From: Trichosphaerium sp. ATCC 40318 | Lineage: Eukaryota > Discosea > Flabellinia > Trichosidae | NCBI GenBank assembly: GCA_038496445.1 | Contig: JALMLS010000490.1 | Location: 1 to 23,653 of the forward strand | DNA length: 23,653 bases | Direction of reading: 5' to 3' | Shown here: in pieces, positions 1 to 9,100 of the stretch | Numbering within the stretch: position 1 is the first letter of the stretch | Layout of the letters: the number at the start of each line of letters is the position of its first letter | Made by a program: the position numbers and the translations under genes | Notes under the pieces: model-generated | Seen by the model: only the letters and a program-made list of their open reading frames with translations | Told to the model about the DNA's origin: nothing | Database searches by the model: none

Positions 1-488
1 GTATTACAATTTTCTTCAACTAACGGATTAAAAATAGGGGTGTCGCAGGTTGGCTATTACGTACGCAAGGCGCCGTTACAGAAATACAAATTTCCAATGG
101 TCGAACTCGAAAAAGGTAAGCTGCTTGGCTATGGAGATTGTATAACCTTTTGTAGGGGCTTTAAAATGCTCGAATTTCTCTAAGGCTTTTATATGGGCAT
201 GTATAAAAGGCCATGTATCTCTTGTACACATGATGCTTGCCGCAGAAAATGCTAAGGGTTCAAATTTCCTCAAAAATTTAAGTGTAGGAGAACTATACCC
301 GCTTGGTGCTGACAGGTTTTTTGAACACGGTTCTGATGGCAGTATAGAAATAATCAAGGTATGCCATCCAGTATGTATAATCTAATGAATCCAAGGTTCA
401 TACAGACATAGATAGAGTTAATCGTGATCGTCACGGAAGTATCATTGTTGTTGCAAACAATATTGCAATCACCAAATTGTTGTTGTGA
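1..488 (+). CDS. Ankyrin-repeat-like protein, 3' part
   Basis: The reading frame is open from the first base of the window, so the 5' end is missing. I read three exons: 1-115, 156-358 and 396-488, with GT-AG introns of 40 bp (donor GTAAGC) and 37 bp. The phases agree and give 136 codons ending at TGA 486-488. The segment around AFIWACIKGHVSLVHMML fits the core of an ankyrin repeat, with helix one ending in an A-C-x-x-G-H turn and helix two as a hydrophobic LV..ML run. GSIEIIK and GSIIVVANNIAITKLLL look like further degenerate units. Ankyrin arrays bind protein partners; the specific role is unknown. The minus-strand ORF over the same bases is a shadow. The stop lies 6 bp from the stop of the convergent gene. 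Confidence 0.6.
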
Positions 489-493
489 ATAAA
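488..493 (+). promoter_or_regulatory. poly(A) signal AATAAA overlapping the stop codon
   Basis: AATAAA begins on the last base of the TGA stop of the ankyrin-like gene. A transcript cleaved 10-30 nt downstream would end inside the opposite gene's 3' coding end. Confidence 0.45.
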
Positions 494-494
494 G

Positions 495-1197
495 CTAGTA
501 TTCTGTAGTTGATTCTATAACCCCATCACTGCTATACCTAGTACACTTACCCTTTTTCTTGCCATTAACATATGTACATTTTAGTAGCAGATTTCCGTTG
601 ATATACCACATTGTCATCTCACCATGGAGCACACCCTGAAGGTAGTGTGCTTGCTTATCCGCGTTACCATTTTCATACCATTTTTCGGAAAGCCCTTCCT
701 TTTTGCCATTGATGAACTGTGAATTCTCTGAGAGCTGGCTGCTTGCATACCACTTTTTATAACGCCCGTGCTGTTGCCCATTGACATACTGACCTTTTTC
801 GTGTGGGGACCCATTAGTGTGAAAAGTTTCGAAGGTACCATGAAATGAGCCGTTAAGATAGGTCACCTTTTTACGCAATGTGCCAGACTTTTTCAATACC
901 GTTCAGTTGGTTCTCTTTGTAGTAACAAGTCGCGTATAATGTGCCACAAGGAAACCAAGCTTGTGATAATCCATTTAGGTTACCATTCTTGTAGTAACTC
1001 ATGTTTGCGATTTGAGCACCATCAGAAAAAAAGCTGCACCATTCTCCATCTTTTTGGTAACTGCTGTTAAAACGTGAAAAGGCACATGATCTGCAAATTA
1101 AGACCCAGTTTTTATACACGGACGCTTCTAATAAATAAATCGTTCTTTGTATGTCGGCTGGAAGTTGTAATAACCTACAACAGCGTAAACGCGCATC
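495..1197 (-). pseudogene. MORN-type repeat protein with frameshift, possible F-box N-terminus
   Basis: Two overlapping open frames on the minus strand form one ladder of 23-24 residue units of the type NGxxxGxxxxWYxNGxLxxxxxYxNG (MORN variant, YwqK-like). The upstream part runs from about 1197 to 871 and the downstream part from 896 to 495. They meet inside one unit near 877-885, where the frame shifts and two residues of the unit are missing, consistent with a small deletion. The N-terminal stretch contains LPADIQRTIYLLE followed by W-x-L-I-C-R-S-C, which resembles an F-box core and shares an RTI-L motif with the neighbouring F-box/LRR gene. I find no ATG in frame. An acceptor-like TTAG precedes 1197, so an upstream exon is possible. 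Frameshift plus missing start suggest a decayed copy. MORN variants of this kind mediate protein or membrane binding; no enzyme activity is implied. Confidence 0.6.
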
Positions 1198-1680
1198 CTA
1201 ATTACAATTTTAAATACGTCGGCTGTAGCGCCGTTTAAAAACATCTTACATAAATGGAAGTGCGTTTGGTGGCGTCTCTTGTGGCACGTTAAATAATGAA
1301 CAACACTATTGAGAAAAATTTAATAACTCATCTTGTAAAAAACATAGAAGTTCGCTCGTGCATTAACTGAAACAAGCCAGTATTGTTCTGGTTTGGTACT
1401 TGCTTGTAGTTTATTACTTACTACACGATTTGTTTTGAAAAACCAAAACAAAGTTGCAAGTGAAAGTAAAAACTGTTAACAAAGCTAGCATCAGTTAAAT
1501 ATAAAAGGTTGGCCCAAATTCAATCGTGGTGATCGCTATCGACAGCAGCTACTAAGTAGTTAAGAAAAAAGCAAGTTTAAGTCGCCCTATCACGTGATTA
1601 ACAAAAAACGGTTGGTAATGTATAGCGTTTGTTTAAACCCAGAAAGAAAAAAGAAGAAGTACGGCGTAGTTACCGCGAGT
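1198..1680. other. Intergenic region between divergent genes
   Basis: About 480 bp between the MORN-type gene (-) and the F-box/LRR gene (+). I found no convincing exon. A short minus-strand frame starting with ATG near 1245 has no recognisable content. A TATA-like box is listed separately. Confidence 0.4.
1500..1508 (+). promoter_or_regulatory. TATA-box-like TATAAAAGG
   Basis: The 9-mer TATAAAAGG lies 172 bp upstream of the ATG chosen for the F-box/LRR gene and points toward it. The match to a TATA box is good, but in AT-rich DNA it could be chance. Confidence 0.35.
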
Positions 1681-3071
1681 ATGGATACTTTTCCCGTTGA
1701 AATAATTGGAGAAATTCTACAACACGTTACACCCGATTCCCTTCTCTCTGCAATGACCACATGTCACCTATTTAAGAAAGCGTTACGACAATACTTGAAC
1801 TACCCATCACTACCGAGAACAATAAAGTTAACAAGTGCAGAACACCTCAGGGAAGTATATTCATTATTGCCACATCTTATTAAACGTGACAAAATCATTA
1901 TTGACTTCAATTTAACACGAGATGATTTCAAGTTTCTTGCTGGCGTTCGCTATCTAGACATGAATGATTTGAACGAAACTGAACTATATGAACCAGAAAT
2001 AACACCAGAGGGATTGAAATACATCAAGGGCGTTCATTGTATTAACCTCGATCCTGTATACGTAACTGATCAACATCTCCGACAACTTGCTGGCGTTCAC
2101 ACTATTTCTTTTTTTGTGGAGGCGTTACAGTTGAAGGACTCAAATCTCTTTCGGGTGTGCATACTATGAGGATACGTTATGCTGATTGTATAGCCACAGA
2201 AGGTTTTCAAGCACTGGCAGGTATACATAAAATAATCTTGACTAGAGCCAAAATTACTGTTGAAGATCTCGAGGCTCTCGCTGGTGTGCACACAATAGGC
2301 TTAGCCCACAGTAATGTGACAGATGAAGGCCTTAAGAAACTTGTAGGTGTTCATACTATTGATCTCTTTGACACAAAAGTATCAGATGAAGGAATTGCAG
2401 CGCTTGCAGGTGTTCATACAATACAGCTATGTTTCACTAAAGTCACAAACGAAGGTGTTATGGCACTTAAAGGTGTTCATACAATACACATAGGAGACAC
2501 TTTAATTACGGATGAAGGTGTAAAAGCGCTGGCAGGTGTAAACACTATAAGTTTGTTTCCACCAGTGTCAATAACAGATGAAGGAATTAAAGCGCTGGCA
2601 GGTGTGCATACAATACGCTTGACTTTGAATCGACACGTGACAGATATGGGAATTAGTGCATTGGCAGGTGTTCACACTATATATTTATCATGTACAAATG
2701 TATCTGATGAAGGTGTCAAGGCTATGGCTGGTGTTCACACCATAAGTCTAAAAGGATGTGCTAACATCACAGATGAAGGAATAAAAGCGCTTGTGGGTGT
2801 TCACTCTATAAGGCTTGACCGAACACGTGTCACAGATGAAGGTATAAGGCCATTCGCAGGAGTACATACTCTATCAGTTTGTTGGACTTCAGTTACAGTT
2901 GAAGGGATTAGAGTACTAACAAGTCTTAAATCACTTGACATTAATGAAAAGCATTATACTACTTTACAATCATTGTGTCCGTGGATAGAAAAATACGGCC
3001 AAGCATATTTCGCTGATTGGCAAGAACGCTATTTTATTCAGTTTGCATTTCAATCTGCATTTCTAGATTAA
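1681..3071 (+). CDS. F-box / leucine-rich repeat protein, one frameshift
   Basis: The ATG at 1681 starts an F-box (residues about 3-40, beginning MDTFPVEIIGEILQHV, with a later C-x-x-F-K-K-A-L). An ATG at 1618 is possible, but the F-box normally sits at the N-terminus. The box is followed by a linker and about 14 repeats of 21-22 residues with consensus ALAGVHTIxLxxxxVTDEGIK, a regular LRR of the cysteine-containing/bacterial-like class. F-box proteins bind Skp1 and present LRR-bound substrates to an SCF ubiquitin ligase. The frame breaks once, in a run of seven T at 2109-2115. One more T would join the upstream frame (to 2169) to the downstream frame (from about 2116), and the repeat pattern continues straight across. 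This is either an assembly error or a recent loss. No intron is needed. The stop TAA overlaps AATAAA. Confidence 0.82.
1930..2940 (+). repeat. Tandem 63/66-bp coding repeats (LRR array)
   Basis: The LRR units are still visible at DNA level. The string GTTCATAC or GTGCATAC followed by a TAT or AAT triplet recurs about every 63 or 66 bp, together with GATGAAGG in the second half of each unit. Unit length alternates between 21 and 22 codons. The similarity suggests growth by unequal exchange. Confidence 0.75.
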
Positions 3072-3076
3072 ATAAA
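3071..3076 (+). promoter_or_regulatory. poly(A) signal AATAAA overlapping the stop codon
   Basis: AATAAA starts on the last A of the TAA stop of the F-box/LRR gene. The arrangement matches the one at 488-493. Between here and the convergent stop at 3296 I see no further gene. Confidence 0.45.
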
Positions 3077-3295
3077 GTATTTGTAAACACAACGCTTTTA
3101 AGTTACTCTGTGTAACATTTTCAAAAAAACCAATTGTATTTTGTTTTTAGCCGTATTGTGAAATAACCGCGAAATTAAAATTCGGTGTAATACAGAGTAG
3201 ATAAACTTTATTTGGTTTTTTTGTGTAGTTAGAGTATGTTGTTAACCGAATCTCAAAAAATTACTCAAGCTTTGATGATAATCAAATATTCATAA

Positions 3296-5943
3296 TTAAC
3301 TTGCCCTCACATTCTTCAAGCTAAGTTCACGTATAACAGCTTGACTTGGGTTATTTGCAATAACTTGATTAGTTGGGGATGAATCTACCTTTTGTGGGGT
3401 TGGTGAATTGATTCTAAGCCATAGTAAGTAGTATTACACTTAACAAAGGACGCACTCCTGCTTAGGTGTCATTAAGATTGTACCAATTACTCGCTTTCTT
3501 TCTTCAAAAGGTAGAATTATTCGTCGCAATTTGGGAGTGCAAATAATAACCAACAAAGTTATCACAACACACTATAAGTGATAGTTAACAAGGGTTGAGT
3601 ATTGCTCCCTTTGGGGTGTACCAAAATTGCCGCTCCAACAGTACATCCAATAATCACTGGAAGCCATGAATACTCACAATCGTCTCGTTGAACAAGCGTT
3701 ATAAGTACTCTGTAAAATCATGGTTAGTATGTGAAATAGAATAGTAGCTTGTACCCATTACTATCCTGGCGTTGAGAAGCTGTGACACATTCTTCATTGC
3801 CAACAACTATGATGCTTCCGTTGATACAGCTCGAGTTGATTGCATAGAAATTGACAACACCGCTGTCGGGTGTGGCTATATTTGAAGTGTTCACAATGAA
3901 CTGTCTCAAAGTAGCACAGCCTACAGGGCAATCAGGACGGAGGATCAATAAAACAAACAATATTTCTACCTGTCACTGTCAAGGTGGTATTTCCTTGGAT
4001 AACAATAGTGCCATCGTTAAACAAATCGCCATTGATTGTTATAGATTTATCGATTGTAAGTATGTCGTTGTTGATTACATTGGTGTCTATGGTACACTTT
4101 GGAACTCTTACATCACAACCACCACCTTCACAAGTAAAACAAGACACTTGATCGGAAGGTGAAGTCCTGGAACATGTAGCAGTGTTGTACAACTTGTTTT
4201 CAATAGAAACAGTACCTAACCTGAGTTATATGACGTTGTAACACATTGCTAACCGTTGCAGCATGTCTCAAGATCCTCGCATACTTGTCTCTCATTAACA
4301 ATTGAACAGTGCCCATTCAAAGACACATTTCGGTTATCACCACCTATTGCTACTTAAAAAAATGTTATAACTACACAAGTACCATGAAAAATAGTTCTGT
4401 TAAAGTTAACAGTTGTATCTCCCATGTTGGGACAGTTGACAACATGTAAAGGTTGATTAAAGACGCTAGAATAATCTACGAATCTTCATTATTTTATATC
4501 ACGTGACAACGAAAATCAATTATGCCTTCAAACACCGTGTCCCTTTCACTTATTAGTATTGTTTGATACAAACTGACGTACTCAATATACGCTGTCCCAG
4601 AATGTAAGTATATGAGCTCACTATAGCAATGTTAAGGGTTAGTAATTTATCATACATACTTTAGAGATCCTCGTTTATTGCAATTGTTAGAGATAAAAAG
4701 ACAAGACAAGATTCTCATGTTTTGTCCATAAACGATACACCCTAAGGATAGCTTAATGGTTTCACATAGACTACCATTAGACAAAAAAGGATGCTAACAC
4801 CTCTTATTGAAGTGGTAGCACAACTATTTAAGTTCCAAAACAAAACAGTACCGTCTCCTCTACCGCTATCAGGAATAACGTTTTCTTCAAACAAGGTATT
4901 TGATACCACAAACTGATTGCTGTCAAGGCTATAAATTAAGCCTCCCCTACTGACACCTACACTGATTAGAATATGGCTAGTGGGTTGGAAGTTAGAGTAC
5001 CTGATAATACTGCTTCATTGTTTTGAAAAACACAGGAAGAAACATACAGCTACCTGATAGTTAATAGAGAACCGTATTTACAAAGTTTACCTTGCTGACT
5101 TGCTCAACAAATATAATACCACCTACAGCTGTTACATAGTCATGTGAACGGCATTCTCACCTGTAAGTTTAGCTTCTGTGATGGTCACAGTATTGTGCAA
5201 AAACCCACTTTGTGTAAAATATACAGCGGATGCTTGACTGATATAAACTAATCCTCCTTCTCGGTCTTCCGTACCTAAGTGATAGGCATTGTTGTCGCGG
5301 AAATAAACATTACTGAAGCTTACAATCCTAACTTTGTCACTGAAGAAATCCAGGAACACCACTTACGGTACTGATTCTACTCTGACTATATGATCCATTG
5401 TGATATTAATAGCTTCAAACTCACAATTTCTAGAATACAATGAGAGGTGCACCGAATGTTGGAGCTTACTCTAGTACCAGAAATGCAAAGTCACGAAGAA
5501 CCAAAGCACAGTGGAATGTTATTCCTGAAATGCGGACGTTGTGCATGGATGATTTGTCGTTAAAATTAGCGGTTCTAGTACAAGATACTATTGCGCGTTC
5601 ATTGCCTTCTAAACCGAAAATGACGACCCAATAAAAGCTAGCCGTAAAAAATTGCGCTAGTGACATTATGAGGCACTACGTACGTGTTGTAATATTAGTA
5701 TCGTGATTAATTTGAACGGAACTAGCGAGAGTGTACGATAAACGAGGATCAAGAATAATATCTGTATCTGTTAGATTCAGGTAACACCCCAAGTCTGTGC
5801 TACATTTGTGACCATCAGAAGCGTATACTAATAATCTCTTGTAAAAAAAAAAATTACTAACACAAAATACTCGTACTTGCTGCATCGCAGTATAGGCACA
5901 GTAACGTAATCAATGGCACAAAAGCGACAAATACTTGACACAT
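3296..5943 (-). CDS. Type I membrane protein with beta-helix-like ectodomain (17 exons)
   Basis: The ATG is at 5943-5941. I read 17 exons (5877-5943, 5680-5827, 5470-5637, 5367-5429, 5161-5327, 5091-5122, 5001-5049, 4801-4956, 4660-4741, 4511-4620, 4383-4475, 4254-4343, 3970-4215, 3755-3920, 3622-3709, 3445-3571, 3296-3384), in phase, 646 residues. Residues 1-22 are a signal peptide (MCQVFVAFVPLITLLCLYCDAA). The ectodomain has irregular beta-helix rungs: NVRISGITF, then GG-x-x-Y-I and F-x-x-N-x-A units (EGGLVYIS, FRDNNAY, GGIIFVEQ, FQNNEAV, RGGLIYSL), as in Pmp-like or pectate-lyase-like folds. Next come a Cys-rich stretch (about 390-440) and a segment with SITINGDLFNDGTIVIQG. A 23-residue transmembrane helix (about 564-586) is followed by KLRR and a 60-residue cytoplasmic tail. 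The role is probably a surface receptor or adhesin. Introns at 4476-4510, 4742-4800 and 3385-3444 are the least certain. Without the last one, the stop is at 3440-3442. A LINE sits directly upstream of the ATG. Confidence 0.72.
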
Positions 5944-5959
5944 AGCGTTTTACACGTGA

Positions 5960-5973
5960 TTTTCATCAAAAAA
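5960..5973. repeat. Target-site duplication, LINE 3' flank
   Basis: The 14-mer TTTTCATCAAAAAA is repeated exactly at 12814-12827. The neighbouring bases differ on both sides, so the match is exactly 14 bp. The two copies bracket the LINE. Confidence 0.8.
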
Positions 5974-5993
5974 TGAAATGAATGAATGTTTTG

Positions 5994-5999
5994 TTTATT
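5994..5999 (-). promoter_or_regulatory. LINE poly(A) signal AATAAA
   Basis: AATAAA on the minus strand, 20 nt before the element's 3' boundary. It is followed by an ATTC-ATTC-ATTT tail that ends at the duplication. This is where a LINE transcript's processing signal should be. Confidence 0.55.
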
Positions 6000-6184
6000 A
6001 AGTCTACGGCTACATTTAAGACCCATAATTTTGGGTAGCTGTTTTAAAGTTAGGAGCGCATCGACTTGGCCAGTATTCAAGGGAGTGGCCTCATCATCCA
6101 ATCGAGATTGAGTGATGAAAGTTTTGACAAAGAAAAGAATACAATACAGATTTAAAAAAAGGGGGGATATATAGCTGTTCTGGT

Positions 6185-9100
6185 CTATTCTATCGGTTCA
6201 TCTACTTCGTGTGTATCTTGGTTATTATCTCTGTTGTTCTTTGATTCTCTCAGTTGGAGGTAACTTCGTACAAGCTTTGTTGAAATATTCTTCTTTTCGC
6301 AAATAAGACGTTCATTCATCTCTTGGTTCCTAAGTCTGTATTTTCTGGCAATTATAGCGGTAAACGCCCATGCTATCAAGTTAGCGAATTTCTCTTGTGC
6401 GTGGGTACTAGTAACACCTAAAATATGTTTAATCTTGTTGGTCATTTCAAACGTAACCCATCCTTGGGTTTCTCTGAATTCTGTTAGGTTACAGTTATGA
6501 CCCATATCTAGTCTTGCCCATTGTTGTAAGAATTCTATTACTCTTTGTTTTATTGGAATGTCATTATATAAAACATTCATCCAATATTCGTTCTTTTTTA
6601 ATGTATGTATCGATGCTCCAAACATTGAGGTATATACTGCTTCATTGTCTACTTTACCTTTAGTGACTCTTGTTACATCTTCTTTCTTCCAAAAGTCGTT
6701 GTCCTTGTTTTCAGTCCAACGTGTGATTTCGTCAAAATTAAATTTCTCTTTTTCTTCTTTTTCCATGGGTTTACGGATATAATGGTCATATAGAAATCTG
6801 CCTACTATTATTGCAAGCATTTCCTTACCTTTGAAGTTTGGATTTCTACAAGTTATGAAATGACTGTGATCTTCCACAATCGTTAAACTGTTTGATTCAC
6901 ACTCTCTACAGTTTGGGTTAGGGTATCTAATTCTGGCTCTTTTAGTCCATAGAGATTCTGAACTTTGATCAGGTGACTTTTTACCTGGAAAACCTCTGGC
7001 ATTTAACCATAAGGCATTACATCTCATTCTTATTGCAAAATTAGCTATTGTTTGTGATTGTAGATATTTCTTAGGGAAGCTAGATAGTTCGTAGCATATA
7101 TTGTGTCTTGACCTATTATTACTAGTGGAAACATCATTCATTACTTGCCATTTATCTTTTTCAAATTGTTCCTTCATCATTTTCCATGGGTCGTGGAATG
7201 TTTTGTTTTTCTTATTTGTTATGTCAAGAATATACCAATCTGGGGTTTCCATTGGAGTGTACCCAGATGCCAGGAGAGGTCTACCCTGGGGTATAAGCGA
7301 TTCATCGGTTGCTGTGGCGTCAGCAACCTTATTTAAAAGTCGAAAGTAGTTTATGTCATTTTGTTCAAAGCGTTTTAAAAGTTGTTTATCTCTACTATTA
7401 GCCATCTCTAGCTTAAATTTATCAGTATCAGCATGACTAGGGTACCATAACATTTCTGTTGTTGCGCCTTTAGAGTTTCTTAGATCTATTTGTTTCTTTA
7501 TTCTTGTTAGTGTGTGAGAGAAACATGATTTAAACTTTTTTACTCGTTTCCAAGCCCAATACTTATTTATCATTTCAATCGCTGATTGTGAGTCTGTTAT
7601 GTTAATCAGATTTACATTTAATGGAGCCATCTTTAGTATGAGTTCTATTGCTTCTAATTCTGCACCCATTGAATTTTCAAAGAAGTATGTATTTGCTCTA
7701 AGTAAACCGTGATTTGGGCTACAAACCGCTGCACTAAAAGTTCCTTTTTTACTGTGACTACCGTCTGTGGCAGTAATATAGTGAGTACCTACTTTTCTGG
7801 TAATTTTCTCAAACTCATTGTTGCTAAACCGAGGAGGTGTTGGTTCGGCTTTTGGACCATTGTTTTCTTTTAGTTCCCATTTTGACGTTGCTAGTAGATT
7901 GTTTACCTTGGTCGTTTCATTATTAGCTACAGCCATTAGTTTCGGATATATTTCTTCCGAATTTAACGAATCTTTAAGGGCTGTTTTGACATAGGACATT
8001 TTCTGTATGTCATCTAAACACCATAAACCAAGTCCTACTGTATAGGATTGTACTCTCTCATTTTTTGAATTCCATCTAATACCGACACTTTTGTTTGCTG
8101 TTTCACATATTAGTTTATCCCATTTCTTTATCCAGTTTGGTGGTATTATTATAGAATTCATCGCAAACATAACTTGTGCGCTTACTACCTGGTTTAGTAG
8201 TCTTACTCGTTGGTGTGTGGTAAAAAAATTCTTGTTTATAATACTGACGTTTTGTCGGAGATTCTTGTCCATGTATTTATGTTGGTCATTAAAATCAAGT
8301 TCTAAATTTGTCCATATACCTAGATATTTATATGATTCATTACTTTTAAGGATTTCTATAGGCTTATCAAACCATGTGAAGTCGTTAGGTATGATAGTAA
8401 TGTTTGGATCTGGAGATCTAAATGTGATTGCACATTTCTTAGGGTTAAGGTTTACTCTATAATGAGTTGCAAAGTCCGTTAATATTTTAAACATTTCTTT
8501 CATTTTACTAAGTTTACTTTCTAGTAATCCTATATCATCAGCATAAGCTGATGCTGGAATGGGTTTATTTGAGTATTGTAGTTTATATCCTAGCCCTTCT
8601 TGTTCTAGTTTTAAAAGGAGTATATTAATGAAGAGGTCCCACATCATAGGTGATATTATATCACCTTGTCTTGTTCCTCTATTAATTTCGATATCTACAT
8701 CACCTACTGGTAAGTGCATCTTAGTTGATAAACCTATGTATAACGCTTTTATCACATCAGCGAAAGATTCTGGTACGCCGTGGAAGTCTAAAATGTGTTC
8801 AATCGCCCAGTGTGGCAATGAATCATATGCTTTTCTTAAATCTACAAATAAAGCAAAAAGAGTTTTGTTATGTCTAATTGCATCTGCTATTACTCCATGG
8901 AATACTTTATGAGCCATGTTAATTGATCTACCTCTCGCAAAACCAAATTGTAGGGAGGACAAAAGTCTATTTTTCATCACGTGTTCATCTAAGTCATTTG
9001 TCAAAGTTCTTGAGAAAATTTTGTACGACGATTCTAAAAGTGCAATTGGTCTAAAGGCAAAAACGTCGTCACCTTTCTTTGGTAACATAACCATAATACT

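Noticed and set aside
76-357. 93-residue ORF on the minus strand
   Set aside because: It lies antisense to a better-supported ankyrin-like reading with two splice sites in phase, and it starts at a TTG.
1930-2940. Regular direct repeats that could suggest a CRISPR or satellite array
   Set aside because: The period is a multiple of three and the repeats encode an in-frame LRR; there are no unique spacers.
3851-4162. 103-residue plus-strand ORF
   Set aside because: Antisense to exons 13-14 of the membrane-protein gene, which have the stronger coding pattern.
5440-5634. 64-residue plus-strand ORF
   Set aside because: Antisense to exon 3 of the membrane-protein gene; no recognisable content.
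5910-6101. 63-residue minus-strand ORF across the LINE 3' end
   Set aside because: It spans the LINE 3' UTR, the target-site duplication and the first exon of another gene in a different frame.
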